DNA of 64,000 bases from Malaciobacter pacificus (lineage in GTDB: Bacteria > Campylobacterota > Campylobacteria > Campylobacterales > Arcobacteraceae). Position 1 is the stretch's first letter; every line of letters begins with the position of its first letter. Below the pieces are notes generated by a model. The model was not told where the DNA came from and searched no databases. It saw only the letters and a list, made by a program, of their open reading frames with translations. This document shows, piece by piece, positions 8,872 through 18,080 of the stretch. The stretch covers positions 496,001 through 560,000 of the forward strand of contig NZ_CP035928.1 of NCBI RefSeq assembly GCF_004214795.1, written 5' to 3'. Position numbers and translations under genes: made by a program.

Positions 8872-9891
8872 ATGCTTTTACTAACATATTTTTTAATAGC
8901 TGTTGGAATATCTTTTTTATGCTCTATCTTAGAAGCTGTGATTTTGTCTTTAACTCCAGCTTATGTACAATCTTTGACAAAAACTAATCCTAAGTTGGCT
9001 AAAAGGTTAGTTAGACAAAAAGATAATATAGATTTATCAATTGGTGCAATATTAACTTTGAATACTTTTGCACATACTTTAGGGGCAGCTGGTGTTGGAG
9101 CTGAAGCTGTGAAGATTTTTGGTGAAGAGTTTATGTTTTATATTTCAGCTATTTTAACTCTACTTATTTTAATATTCTCTGAAATAATACCTAAAACAAT
9201 TGGTGCAGTTTATTGGAAACAATTAAGTGGAATCAGTTCTTATCTTATTAATATATTAGTCTTTATTACCTATCCCTTACTTTTAGTGATGAACAAAATT
9301 ACAGCTTTTATTTCTAGTAAAAAAGATCATAAAAATATTACTAAAGAAGAGATTGAAGCGGTAGTTAGTATGGGTGAAAGTGAAGGTGTTTTAAAAGAAA
9401 AAGATGGAAATATAATTGAAAATATACTTCATTTAAATTCAATTAAAGTAAAAGATATATTCACTCCAAGAAAAGTTATGTTTACATTAAGTCTTGAAGA
9501 CTTAAAAAGAATTTCTCAAAATAAGATAGATAATGATTTAGAGTTAGAGAAGTTAAAAGAGTATTCAAGAGTACCTATTTATGATAAAAATATTGATGAT
9601 ATTGTTGGAGTTTTATTATCAAAAGAGTTTTTCTTTGATTATATAAAAAATACAAGGGATATTGAAAAGTTAGTAAAACCTGTTTATAGTGTAAATGAAA
9701 ATATATCTGTTTCAAGATTACTAGACCTTTTTTTGAAAAAAAAGGAACACCTATTTATGGTTGTTGATAATTTTGGCCAAACAGAAGGAATAGTAACTTT
9801 AGAAGATGCAATGGAAACAGTACTAGGTCAAGAAATTATTGATGAATTAGATAAAAATATTGACTTACGAGAGATTGCAAAAAATAGTTAA
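8872..9891 (+). CDS. CNNM/CorC-type membrane protein with CBS domains
   Basis: 339 residues. The N-terminal 150 residues are a DUF21/CNNM transmembrane region with about four hydrophobic helices (FLIAVGISFLCSILEAVIL; LTLNTFAHTLGAAGVG). A linker with EEIEAVVSMGESEGVLKE leads to a CBS pair, about 195-320 (KVKDIFTPR; FMVVDNFGQTEGIVTLEDA). The C-terminal CorC_HlyC domain of longer relatives is absent. Family members act in magnesium or cobalt efflux or homeostasis, often sensing adenine nucleotides through the CBS pair. It starts six bases after mutS and probably shares its transcript. The stop codon lies within a terminator hairpin. Confidence 0.85.
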   Translation: MLLLTYFLIAVGISFLCSILEAVILSLTPAYVQSLTKTNPKLAKRLVRQKDNIDLSIGAILTLNTFAHTLGAAGVGAEAVKIFGEEFMFYISAILTLLILIFSEIIPKTIGAVYWKQLSGISSYLINILVFITYPLLLVMNKITAFISSKKDHKNITKEEIEAVVSMGESEGVLKEKDGNIIENILHLNSIKVKDIFTPRKVMFTLSLEDLKRISQNKIDNDLELEKLKEYSRVPIYDKNIDDIVGVLLSKEFFFDYIKNTRDIEKLVKPVYSVNENISVSRLLDLFLKKKEHLFMVVDNFGQTEGIVTLEDAMETVLGQEIIDELDKNIDLREIAKNS

Positions 9892-9904
9892 TATTTTTTG
9901 CAAT
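9874..9904. terminator. Bidirectional terminator between convergent genes
   Basis: A 13-pair stem, ATTGCAAAAAATA (9874-9886) with TATTTTTTGCAAT (9892-9904), closes a five-base loop and is followed by TTTATTT. It overlaps the last codons of the CNNM gene and sits six bases from the end of the convergent diguanylate cyclase gene. Confidence 0.8.
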
Positions 9905-9909
9905 TTTAT

Positions 9910-11766
9910 TTAATACTTTTCTTTATCATTATTTTTTAGTAATTCAGGTCTAAATCTAATTACTTTATTTCTTCCAGTTTCTTTTGCTTCATATAAACAT
10001 AAATCAGCATATTTAATACATTTCCAAATTTGATCTGTGTCAGTTGGATAGAAAGCATATCCAATACTTACAGTTTTACTAAATGATTCATTATTAAATG
10101 TGAAAACTAATTTTGAAAAGTCATTATTAATTTTCGTTGCTAAATTTAATGCACTCTCCTCAGTTGGATTTTTCATAATAATTAAAAACTCTTCCCCTCC
10201 AAATCTAATAATAAACTCATTTTCACTAATTGAGCTTTTCATTGTTTTAGAAAGTTTTTGTAAAATTGCATCACCAGCATCATGTCCATAAGTATCATTA
10301 ATCATTTTAAAATAATCAATATCTAAGAACATAATTGCATAAGTTGTACCCTTCGAAACTTCAATAGGCATTTTTTTCTCAATAAATTCATCAAGGTATT
10401 TTCTATTATAAAGTCCTGTTAAACCATCTATTAAATTTCTCTCTCTCAAGACATCCATAAGCATTCTGCTTTCTAAAATAGGTTTAGTCTCTTCTAAATA
10501 TTTTTTAATAATACCTATTTGATATTTCGTATGTTTAAGACAATTCTCATCTTTACAAATTATGTGTATAGTAATACTTTTTTGATCATTTATTAAAAAT
10601 GGTATGCATATATAATGATTATTCTCTTTGCAATTTGCAACTCTACAAATTTCTGAAAAGTTTTCTGATAAGATTATAGTATCAGTTCTTTCAGCTCTAC
10701 AATGCTCTTTTATATTTTTATTTATATGACAACATGCTTTTAGATTATTTGTTGAATAGATTACTACTCTTTCATCTTTTATTAAATCATTTTCAAAAAT
10801 ATAAAAATCTTCTATTTTGAGTTTGTTTTTTAATACTTGTGTTAATCTATAATAGATATCTTCTTTTGTCAAATCTGTTTCAATAGTCTTTTTATAATTA
10901 TAAATTTCAGATATATCTTTTATAATTTCTTGAGCTGTAAGTAGCTTATCATTATTAACATTAGTCGATCTATTATGTACAAATGCAGTAAGATTTTTTT
11001 CAATTCCTGTTAAAACTGTTTCAAGTTTTTCTATTAATTCATTAACCCATAAGGAAGCTTCTTTATCCTCTTTTAGAACTCCTTGCTTTGCTCTAACAGA
11101 ATAATCACCTTCGTGTACTTGTTTTAAAACATCAGTAATACCATCAAAAGATGAAGTATAAGGTTTAATTCTTTTTACTATATAAAATAGAATTATAATT
11201 AAAAATATAGTTATAATAGCTATTATTTTTAATAAAATAGATATGCTTGCAATTCTATCTTCTTCAATATCGAAACTTAATGATATAGCCCCTAAAACTT
11301 CACCCTCTTTTGCATTATGACATGATAAACAATTAGGTTTATCATGCATAGATGCTGTATAAGGAATAGTGATTCTAAGTGAAGCGTTTGTAAAAGATTC
11401 ACTTATTACTATCTCTTCTTTTCCTGTGTCTAATACTTTTTTATCTATGGCATCTTTTGGATATTCATTACCAAGTGTTGATTCTCCAAATTGCTCACTT
11501 ACACTTTTAGCTCTTATTATCCAAAGATCATTGATATCTTTTAGATCATTGATACTTTCTAAAAATACATCCCTTTGATTCATATTCCCATTAACCATAT
11601 GAGTGGTTAAAGACTTTTTAACTATATCTGCTGTTAAATAAGCTCTTTTTTTTGCACTATCATAGCCACTTTGCCTAGATCCAAGTGCTACAAGTGCTAC
11701 AATTAATATTGTTAACAAAGTTACCATAGAGAATATTATAATAGTTATTTTTTTATTTGAATTCAT
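9910..11766 (-). CDS. Membrane diguanylate cyclase with periplasmic CxxCH sensor and GAF-like domain
   Basis: About 618 residues from ATG 11766; an upstream in-frame ATG at 11805 would add 13 residues but has no ribosome site. An N-terminal helix (IIIFSMVTLLTILIVAL) and a second (IIAIITIFLIIILFYIV) flank a periplasmic sensor of about 140 residues. That sensor ends with PNCLSCHNAKEGEV, a CxxCH haem c-type motif. A HAMP-like segment and helical linker follow. Next comes a cysteine-rich GAF-like domain (ACCH, EHCRAER, CRVANC), then GGDEF with an intact GGEEF but no RxxD inhibition site. It likely makes c-di-GMP in response to a redox or gas signal, which is inference. The gene is alone on its strand, with a terminator just beyond its end. 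Confidence 0.85.
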   Translation of the reverse strand: MNSNKKITIIIFSMVTLLTILIVALVALGSRQSGYDSAKKRAYLTADIVKKSLTTHMVNGNMNQRDVFLESINDLKDINDLWIIRAKSVSEQFGESTLGNEYPKDAIDKKVLDTGKEEIVISESFTNASLRITIPYTASMHDKPNCLSCHNAKEGEVLGAISLSFDIEEDRIASISILLKIIAIITIFLIIILFYIVKRIKPYTSSFDGITDVLKQVHEGDYSVRAKQGVLKEDKEASLWVNELIEKLETVLTGIEKNLTAFVHNRSTNVNNDKLLTAQEIIKDISEIYNYKKTIETDLTKEDIYYRLTQVLKNKLKIEDFYIFENDLIKDERVVIYSTNNLKACCHINKNIKEHCRAERTDTIILSENFSEICRVANCKENNHYICIPFLINDQKSITIHIICKDENCLKHTKYQIGIIKKYLEETKPILESRMLMDVLRERNLIDGLTGLYNRKYLDEFIEKKMPIEVSKGTTYAIMFLDIDYFKMINDTYGHDAGDAILQKLSKTMKSSISENEFIIRFGGEEFLIIMKNPTEESALNLATKINNDFSKLVFTFNNESFSKTVSIGYAFYPTDTDQIWKCIKYADLCLYEAKETGRNKVIRFRPELLKNNDKEKY

Positions 11767-11863
11767 AGAGATACCATCAATGTTAAATTTATATAATGAT
11801 ATCATAAAATTATTTTTTTGGAAATAGTTTTTTATAATTTTTAAGTGAAAAATTAAATATTAG

Positions 11864-12019
11864 TTATTTTTCTCTTTTTTTCTCTTTTATTATATTTCTA
11901 GTCATAAGTAGTAAGAATAGTAAAGCAATAGATATATTTAAATAAAAGCCTTGCATATTACCATCTGTGTAGAAAGTATATGCAAGTGCTGAAAAGATTA
12001 GTGTAATTACTAAGCACAT
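11864..12019 (-). CDS. Small membrane protein encoded directly after hisA
   Basis: A 51-codon ORF starts two bases after the hisA stop and ends with TAA at 11864. It predicts two hydrophobic helices (VITLIFSALAYTFY; ISIALLFLLLMT) joined by a short polar loop (TDGNMQG). A basic tail follows (RNIIKEKKREK). This is the layout of a small inner-membrane hairpin protein with both ends in the cytoplasm. The near-contiguous junction implies translational coupling to hisA. I do not recognise the family and infer no role in histidine synthesis. Codon use matches neighbouring genes. Confidence 0.6.
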   Translation of the reverse strand: MCLVITLIFSALAYTFYTDGNMQGFYLNISIALLFLLLMTRNIIKEKKREK

Positions 12020-12021
12020 AA

Positions 12022-12729
12022 TTATAAGGCTTTGAAACCTTCTTCTAGGTCTAATGTTCCTTCATAAAAGGCCTTACCAACAATCACACCAGCAATATTC
12101 CCATTTGCTTTACAATTAGTAATGTCATTAATATCTTTTACTCCACCTGAAGCTATTGTATCAACTCCTGAAGCAAGTGCAATTGATTCAGTAAATTCTA
12201 CATTTACACCACAAAGCATACCATCTTTTGAAATATCAGTACAAATAATAGCTTCAACTCCAGCATTTGCGAATTCTTTTGCTAAATCAGTTGCCTTCAT
12301 TGTTGAAACTTCTGCCCAACCTTCAACTGCTACCATTCCATTCATAGCATCAATTCCAACAGCAATTGGATATTTTGCAGCCATATCTTTTACAAATTGT
12401 GGATCTTTTACAGCAATTGAACCTAAGATTAATCTATCAATACCAAGTTCTACATACATTTTGATAGTCTCTTCATCTCTGATACCACCACCAACTTCGA
12501 TTTTTAAATTACAGTTCTCTTTGATTTTCTTGATTTGTTCTAAATTTGCTGGCTCTCCTGCAAAAGCACCATTTAAATCAACAACGTGAACCCATTTTGA
12601 ACCTAATTCTTCAAATCTTTTTGCAACTTGCCAAGGCTCATCTGAATAGATTTTTGCACTATCCATAAGCCCTTTACTTAATCTTACAGCTTTTCCATCT
12701 TTTAAATCAATCGCTGGTAAAATATCCAT
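12022..12729 (-). CDS. hisA: Phosphoribosylformimino-5-aminoimidazole carboxamide ribotide isomerase
   Basis: Catalyses the Amadori isomerisation of ProFAR to PRFAR, the step just before the HisFH synthase in histidine synthesis. The 235-residue TIM barrel has the expected catalytic aspartates: D8 in [17 protein letters not shown], and the second in [11 protein letters not shown]. Phosphate-binding loops VGGGIR and ASGGV are present. It lies in the order hisH, SDR epimerase, hisA, so product and next enzyme are made from one transcript. It ends two bases before a small membrane ORF. Confidence 0.96.
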   Translation of the reverse strand: MDILPAIDLKDGKAVRLSKGLMDSAKIYSDEPWQVAKRFEELGSKWVHVVDLNGAFAGEPANLEQIKKIKENCNLKIEVGGGIRDEETIKMYVELGIDRLILGSIAVKDPQFVKDMAAKYPIAVGIDAMNGMVAVEGWAEVSTMKATDLAKEFANAGVEAIICTDISKDGMLCGVNVEFTESIALASGVDTIASGGVKDINDITNCKANGNIAGVIVGKAFYEGTLDLEEGFKAL

Positions 12730-12750
12730 TTAGTATTTCCTTATTTAGAT

Positions 12751-13602
12751 TTATTTACATAAATCTTCTATAGTATCTTCAATTGTTTTATACTTAAATT
12801 CAAATCCAAGGTCTAATAGATTCTGTGGAGTAGCACTTTGTCCATCAGTTAATACTTTTGCACCCTCAGAAAAAATAAGTTGTAAAACAAATTCTGGTAA
12901 TGGAAGTATAGTAGGTCTTTTTAGTGTTTTACCTAAAGCGTGAGTTAAACCTGCATTTGTAGTTGGACATGGTGCAGTTAAGTTAAATATTTTAGAAGTT
13001 GGATTATCTATAATAAATTTGTATGCTTCAAGTAAATCTTCAATGTGAATAAATGAAAATGCTTGTTTACCACTTCCAATTACTCCACCCAGACCTAATT
13101 TAAATGGAGTAATCATTTTTACTAATGCTCCACCATCTTTACCAAGAACAATCCCAAATCTAAATATTGATACTTCTGTATCTTCACTTTTTGCTTTTAA
13201 TGCTTCTTTTTCCCAATCTTGACAAAGATTTGATAAAAAATCATTAGAGTAATTACCAGTTTCTGTGTATGTACTTTTATTATCATAAATACCAACAGCA
13301 GAAGTTGATATAAAAAGCTTTGGTTTATTTTTGACACTTTTTATAGCTTCTACAACTTTTTTTGTAGTATCAATTCTACTAAAATATAAAAGTTTTTTAT
13401 AAGATTCGCTCCATCTATTGATGATATTAGCACCTGCAAGATTTATAACTATATCAGAAGAGTTAATTATCTCTTCTAATTTATTTTTATCATTTAAAGT
13501 TTCTCTTTGTATAGAGATAACTTTATAGTATCTGTTTGTAAAATAGTTTCGAAGACTTTTTCCTACAAAACCACTAGCTCCTGTTATAGCGATAGTTTTC
13601 AT
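12751..13602 (-). CDS. TIGR01777-type NAD(P)-dependent epimerase
   Basis: A 283-residue short-chain dehydrogenase/reductase of the extended type. The N-terminal nucleotide-binding motif is TGASGFVGKSL. The central HIEDLLEAYKFIID and RFGIVLGKDGGAL segments are typical of the TIGR01777 family. The C-terminal quarter (about 235-280) corresponds to DUF1731. Members are widespread (E. coli YfcH) and their substrate is not settled; sugar-nucleotide or cell-envelope roles have been suggested. It sits between hisH and hisA with gaps of about 21 bases, so it is cotranscribed with histidine genes, but nothing in it suggests a histidine-pathway reaction. Confidence 0.85.
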   Translation of the reverse strand: MKTIAITGASGFVGKSLRNYFTNRYYKVISIQRETLNDKNKLEEIINSSDIVINLAGANIINRWSESYKKLLYFSRIDTTKKVVEAIKSVKNKPKLFISTSAVGIYDNKSTYTETGNYSNDFLSNLCQDWEKEALKAKSEDTEVSIFRFGIVLGKDGGALVKMITPFKLGLGGVIGSGKQAFSFIHIEDLLEAYKFIIDNPTSKIFNLTAPCPTTNAGLTHALGKTLKRPTILPLPEFVLQLIFSEGAKVLTDGQSATPQNLLDLGFEFKYKTIEDTIEDLCK

Positions 13603-13623
13603 AAGAGCTCCTTTATTTATATT

Positions 13624-14229
13624 TTAGATATTCATAAAGTTTTTTAAAATTTTTAGTCCATTATCATGAGATTTTTCAGGGTGTGGTTGGAATCCATAAA
13701 TATTTTCTTTATTAACTGCACTTACAAACTCATAACCATAAGTTGTAGTTCCAATCACATTTTTCTCATTTGTAACTGCATGATAAGAGTGTACAAAGTA
13801 TAAATAAGGGTTTTTTAATCCTTCAAATAAAGGATGTTCTTTATTTACAATTGTATTCCATCCCATATGAGGGATTTTGTGATCTTCATGCATTTTTGAC
13901 TTATCAAATTTTACAACTTCACCTTCAATTAAACCAAGTCCATCACTGTGACCAAACTCTTGAGAACTTTCAAAAAGTAGTTGCATACCTAAGCAAATAC
14001 CAATCATTGGTTTTCCTGATTTTGCAAATTCATATATTGCTTCTTTCATGCCAGTCTCATTTAGATGCTCCATAGCATCTCCAAATGCGCCAACTCCAGG
14101 TAAAATAACTCTATCAAAATTTTTTAGTTCATTTGGGTTTTTAACTATTGTTGCTTTTGCATCAATTAAATGACAAGCATTATAAACACTTGCTAGATTT
14201 CCCATATTATAATCAATAATTCCTATCAC
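13624..14229 (-). CDS. hisH: Imidazole glycerol phosphate synthase glutaminase subunit
   Basis: Class I glutamine amidotransferase subunit (201 residues) that supplies ammonia to HisF. The catalytic triad is visible: nucleophile Cys in GICLGMQLLF, and His and Glu in FQPHPEKS. The oxyanion region PGVGAFGDAM is also normal. The start at ATG 14229 leads directly into the first strand (MIGIIDYNMGNL). It precedes the SDR and hisA genes on the same strand. hisF is not in the window. Confidence 0.96.
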   Translation of the reverse strand: MIGIIDYNMGNLASVYNACHLIDAKATIVKNPNELKNFDRVILPGVGAFGDAMEHLNETGMKEAIYEFAKSGKPMIGICLGMQLLFESSQEFGHSDGLGLIEGEVVKFDKSKMHEDHKIPHMGWNTIVNKEHPLFEGLKNPYLYFVHSYHAVTNEKNVIGTTTYGYEFVSAVNKENIYGFQPHPEKSHDNGLKILKNFMNI

Positions 14230-14258
14230 TTTATTCCCTTTTATAAAAAACTATTATA

Positions 14259-14831
14259 CTAAAGTTTTGCATCAGCTAGGGTTAAAGAAAAGAGGACTTT
14301 ATTATTTTGTTTTTCTAAAGCTATTTTAGCTTCTTTAATTGTAGCACCAGTTGTGATTATATCATCACATAATATTGTCGTTTGATTATATAATTTTGTT
14401 AATTTAAATTTTCTTGGATTATTTTCTCTATAGTTAGCATCTTTTCCCGCGTATTTAACTATATTTGTAGCTTTTAAGCAGTTGTATTTTGGTTTTATAT
14501 ATTTTGATTTTAAATGTTTTGCTAATACAGCTGTATGGGAAAATTCATGTCTTGTATGATCATCAATTGGTATTGCTACAATTTGCTCATTAAAATCAAA
14601 ATTTTGTGCAAATTTTGCAAATGATAATTTTGCTAAAAGATTAAAAACTCTATCTCCATGGAAATAGTATTTAGAGCTAATTAAATCATCAAGCTCCGAA
14701 AGTGAATAAAAAGAGTAATTATAAAATCCTGGTAAAATTTCTCTTTTATGAAAAGAGGGTGTTAGTAGATTGTTTTGACAATCTTTACAAATAATCTGGA
14801 AAGATAAGTTTTTACAAGCTAGACATAACAT
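14259..14831 (-). CDS. ComF-family phosphoribosyltransferase-like protein
   Basis: 190 residues. Two CxxC pairs at the N-terminus (C3/C6 and C15/C18) form a likely zinc site. The C-terminal half contains the PRPP-binding motif of type I phosphoribosyltransferases (ILCDDIITTGATIKEA). ComF proteins take part in uptake or processing of single-stranded DNA in naturally competent bacteria, but many non-competent species keep the gene. It lies between lepA and hisH on the same strand with gaps of 46 and 29 bases. Confidence 0.85.
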   Translation of the reverse strand: MLCLACKNLSFQIICKDCQNNLLTPSFHKREILPGFYNYSFYSLSELDDLISSKYYFHGDRVFNLLAKLSFAKFAQNFDFNEQIVAIPIDDHTRHEFSHTAVLAKHLKSKYIKPKYNCLKATNIVKYAGKDANYRENNPRKFKLTKLYNQTTILCDDIITTGATIKEAKIALEKQNNKVLFSLTLADAKL

Positions 14832-14877
14832 ATTAAAATAATATCATAAATTATTTTAATATGTTTAAATGATAGTA

Positions 14878-16665
14878 TTAAATTTTTAAAACAGCCATAA
14901 AAGCTTCTTGCGGTACATTTACTTTACCAATAGCTTTCATTCTTTTTTTACCAGCTTTTTGTTTCTCTAAAAGTTTTCTTTTTCTTGTAATATCACCACC
15001 ATAACATTTAGCAGTAACATTTTTACCTGTTGATTTAACAGTTTCTCTTGCAATAATATTATTACCAATAGATGCTTGAACAGCAACTTCAAATAATTGT
15101 CTAGGAATTAACTCTTTTAAGGCTTTAATAAACTCTCTACCCTTTGATAAAGCTTTATTTTCAGGAACAATAATTGATAATGCATCAACAACTTCTCCAG
15201 CTACTTTAATATCAAGTTTTTGCAAAATTCCTGGTCTAAATCCAATTGGTTCATAATCAAAAGATGCGTAACCTTTTGTAGTTGATTTTAATTTATCATA
15301 AAAATCCATTACAATTTCATTCATTGGAATATCATAATCAAGTAAAACTCTTTTACCTAAGTAATCCATTTTATTTTGAACACCTCTTTTATCATTTAAA
15401 AGTTTAATACAATTCCCTAAAAATTCATCAGGAACTAATATTGTAGCTTTTACGTATGGTTCAAAAATAGTCTCAATATAGTTAGGTTCTGGTAGTTCTG
15501 AAGGATTTTGAATAACAATTCTTTCTCCATCTTTTTTTAATACTTCATAAACAACTGTAGGTGCTGTTGCAATTAAATCAAGATTAAATTCTCTTTCTAA
15601 TCTTTCTTTAATAACTTCCATATGAAGCATCCCTAAGAAACCAGCTCTAAATCCACTTCCAAGTGCAGCTGAACTTTCTGGTTCAAAAGAAATAGATGAA
15701 TCATTTAATTGAAGCTTAGTAAGCGCTTCTCTTAAATCTTCAAATTTATCAGTTTCAATTGGATAAATTCCTGCAAATACAAATGGCTTAGCTGGTTCAA
15801 ATCCATCAATAGCTTCACTAGTTGGATTTTTTGCATCAGTCATGGTATCACCTACTGCAATACCATCTAGAGTTTTCAGACCAAGCACAACAATTCCTAT
15901 TTCTCCTGTTTCAAGCTCAGTTGTTTTTTCTCTTTTTAATGGATGAGGATACATTAAATCTAATACTGGATGTTCTACTTTTGTATTCATCATTTTTAGC
16001 ATTTGACCTTTTTTAATACTTCCATCATAAACTCTAACAAGTGCTAAAGCTCCCAAATAGTTGTCAAACCATGAATCATATATAAGTGCTTTTGTAGGTG
16101 CATTTTCATCACCTGTTGGGCAAGGGATTCTATCTACAATAGAATCAATTAAATCTTTTACTCCAACTCCTGTTTTTGCAGAAATCAGATTATGTTCTGT
16201 ACAATCAAGTCCAATAGCTTCTTCAGTCTCTTCTAAAACTCTAATTGGATCAGCACTTGGAAGGTCAATTTTATTTACTACAGGTAAAAGCTCTAAGTCA
16301 TTATCAAGTGCAATGTAAACATTTGCAATAGTTTGCGCTTCAACACCTTGAGTTGAATCAACAATTAATAATGCACCTTCTGATGAAGCTAATGATCTAC
16401 TAACTTCATAAGAAAAATCAACGTGACCTGGAGTATCAATTAAGTTTAGTACATACTCTTGTCCATCTTTTACATATTTTAACCTAACACTTTGTGCTTT
16501 AATTGTAATACCACGCTCTTGTTCAATATCCATAGTATCCATCATTTGTGAAGATAGCTCTCTATCACTAACTGCTCCACACTCTTGGATAATTCTGTCT
16601 GCTAAAGTAGATTTACCGTGGTCAATATGTGCAATAATACTAAAATTTCTAATATTTTTTTGCAT
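14878..16665 (-). CDS. lepA: Translation elongation factor 4 (back-translocating GTPase)
   Basis: Ribosome-associated GTPase, 595 residues, the family's usual size. G1 is [11 protein letters not shown]3 DTPGHVDF and G4 NKIDLPSA. Domains resembling EF-G II, III and V follow. The LepA-specific C-terminal domain begins near residue 485 and ends in the basic [23 protein letters not shown]-type region (longer than quoted), which contacts the ribosome. It leads the transcription unit lepA, comF, hisH, SDR, hisA, small ORF. Confidence 0.97.
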   Translation of the reverse strand: MQKNIRNFSIIAHIDHGKSTLADRIIQECGAVSDRELSSQMMDTMDIEQERGITIKAQSVRLKYVKDGQEYVLNLIDTPGHVDFSYEVSRSLASSEGALLIVDSTQGVEAQTIANVYIALDNDLELLPVVNKIDLPSADPIRVLEETEEAIGLDCTEHNLISAKTGVGVKDLIDSIVDRIPCPTGDENAPTKALIYDSWFDNYLGALALVRVYDGSIKKGQMLKMMNTKVEHPVLDLMYPHPLKREKTTELETGEIGIVVLGLKTLDGIAVGDTMTDAKNPTSEAIDGFEPAKPFVFAGIYPIETDKFEDLREALTKLQLNDSSISFEPESSAALGSGFRAGFLGMLHMEVIKERLEREFNLDLIATAPTVVYEVLKKDGERIVIQNPSELPEPNYIETIFEPYVKATILVPDEFLGNCIKLLNDKRGVQNKMDYLGKRVLLDYDIPMNEIVMDFYDKLKSTTKGYASFDYEPIGFRPGILQKLDIKVAGEVVDALSIIVPENKALSKGREFIKALKELIPRQLFEVAVQASIGNNIIARETVKSTGKNVTAKCYGGDITRKRKLLEKQKAGKKRMKAIGKVNVPQEAFMAVLKI

Positions 16666-16698
16666 TTATATCCTAACGTATATTAATATTTATTCGCG

Positions 16699-16704
16699 AT
16701 TATA
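16699..16704 (-). promoter_or_regulatory. -10 box for the lepA transcript
   Basis: TATAAT on the - strand (in AGATATAATCG), 34 bases before the lepA start. It follows an AT-rich tract without a clear -35 box, as usual in this phylum. Confidence 0.5.
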
Positions 16705-16756
16705 TCTAAAAAATTGTAAGTTTAATGTTAAGTAATTTTAATTTGTAGAGGGGATA

Positions 16757-16785
16757 AAAAGATTTAGGTAAATCCTAAATCTTTT
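16757..16785 (-). terminator. Terminator after the first OmpA gene
   Basis: A 12-pair stem, AAAAGATTTAGG with CCTAAATCTTTT, closes a five-base loop. In the - direction it ends in a run of Us. It lies nine bases beyond the gene end. Confidence 0.75.
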
Positions 16786-16793
16786 ATTGTGAA

Positions 16794-17912
16794 TTATTGA
16801 TTGATTAATCCAGTAACTCTTCTATTAGCAGCTCTACCCTCAGCTGTATCATTTGTTGCAATTGGTTGTGTTTCACCATATCCTATTGCTTGTAATCTCA
16901 TTGCATCAATACCTAATTCTTCAAGTGCTTTAACAGCTGAATTTGCTCTTTGCTCTGATAATTTTAAGTTATAATTTTCAGAACCTTTTGAATCAGTATG
17001 AGCTTCAATAACTGCGTTTAATTTTGGGTTTTCTTTCATTATTAAAGCAAATGCTTCTAAATCTGCATTATATGCACCTTTAATATTAGAAGAGTTAGTA
17101 TCAAAATTAATACTTAAATTTACTGTATTTACACAACCATCTGTATTTACTTTTACACCTGCAGATGTGTTAGGACATTTATCTAATTTATTAACTACCC
17201 CATCATTATCATCATCAAGTTCACAACCATTTTCATCTACAATTGCACCTGGTGCTGTATTTGGACATAAATCTTTTGAGTTTAATACCCCATCATTATC
17301 ATCATCCCCATCTACAATTGGAGCAGTTACAACTGGTTCAACAACTGTTGGAACTACAGGAGCAATTGTTTCACTATATTTTTTACCTAAAGGCATACCT
17401 AAACCAATAGTGTACATAAAGTCATCTTGAGTTTCCTCAAATGCATATAAGTGTCTAATATCACCTTTTAAAGCTATACCATAGTATGGAATATCATATC
17501 TTAAACCAATACCATAGTTTACAATTCCTCCATCATCATGTGAAGTGATTTCTTGAGATACATCTTGGTAACCAATACCTGCTAAAGCATATGCTGCTAA
17601 TCTTTCTGTTAAAGGGTATTGTTTCACTGCATTTAAAAAGAATCTATTTACATTTGTATTTCCAGAACCTTTATATTCTAAGCTATCACTTCTCATATAT
17701 GCTAATTCTATTTGGTCTATATATTTGTAGTCTAAGTTTTTTGCTAATGAAATTCCTGCATTTGCATAGTTATCATCTTCTAAGTTAATTTTACTATCAC
17801 TTAAAATACCCGCTGCAAACGGAGTAAGTTCATATGAATAATCTTTACTTGGAGAGCTTGCTGCAAATATTAGTGAAGCACTAAAAGCAGTTGTTAGTAA
17901 GACTTTTTTCAT
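16794..17912 (-). CDS. OmpA-family outer membrane protein with calcium-binding repeats (copy 1)
   Basis: Predicted outer-membrane protein, 372 residues. A signal peptide (KKVLLTTAFSASLIFAAS) precedes a beta-barrel of about 170 residues. Two thrombospondin type 3-like acidic repeats follow (DGDDDNDGVLNSKDLCPNT; DDDNDGVVNKLDKCPNT), typical of calcium-stiffened linkers. The C-terminal OmpA domain, about 260-372, has the peptidoglycan-binding pattern NINFDTNSSNI... and EAHTDSKGSENYNLKLSEQR. It should tether the outer membrane to the wall. It follows a paralogue on the same strand but has its own -10 box and terminator. Confidence 0.9.
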   Translation of the reverse strand: MKKVLLTTAFSASLIFAASSPSKDYSYELTPFAAGILSDSKINLEDDNYANAGISLAKNLDYKYIDQIELAYMRSDSLEYKGSGNTNVNRFFLNAVKQYPLTERLAAYALAGIGYQDVSQEITSHDDGGIVNYGIGLRYDIPYYGIALKGDIRHLYAFEETQDDFMYTIGLGMPLGKKYSETIAPVVPTVVEPVVTAPIVDGDDDNDGVLNSKDLCPNTAPGAIVDENGCELDDDNDGVVNKLDKCPNTSAGVKVNTDGCVNTVNLSINFDTNSSNIKGAYNADLEAFALIMKENPKLNAVIEAHTDSKGSENYNLKLSEQRANSAVKALEELGIDAMRLQAIGYGETQPIATNDTAEGRAANRRVTGLINQ

Positions 17913-17946
17913 TATAATTATCCTTAATATATTAATAATTTTTAAA

Positions 17947-17952
17947 ATTATA
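17947..17952 (-). promoter_or_regulatory. -10 box for OmpA copy 1
   Basis: TATAAT on the - strand in TGTTATAATTTT, 35 bases before the start. An AAGGAT ribosome site lies near the ATG. Confidence 0.5.
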
Positions 17953-18047
17953 ACAGAAAAATAGTTTAATTACAAATTATTTGGTATAAAAAATATTAAT
18001 TTAAGATAAATGTATAAATTGGAGATAAAAGTGATTAGATAGTTAAA

Positions 18048-18069
18048 AAGATAGACCTTAGTCTATCTT
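18048..18069 (-). terminator. Terminator after OmpA copy 2
   Basis: AAGATAGAC pairs with GTCTATCTT around CTTA (nine pairs). In the - direction it is followed by TTTAAC. It lies 12 bases past the gene end, separating the two OmpA genes transcriptionally. Confidence 0.7.
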
Positions 18070-18080
18070 CTTTTTGAGAA

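Noticed and set aside
12122-12589. 155-codon + strand frame opposite hisA
   Set aside because: It is the antisense shadow of an intact hisA, with low-complexity Ser/Ile/Thr content and no ribosome site.
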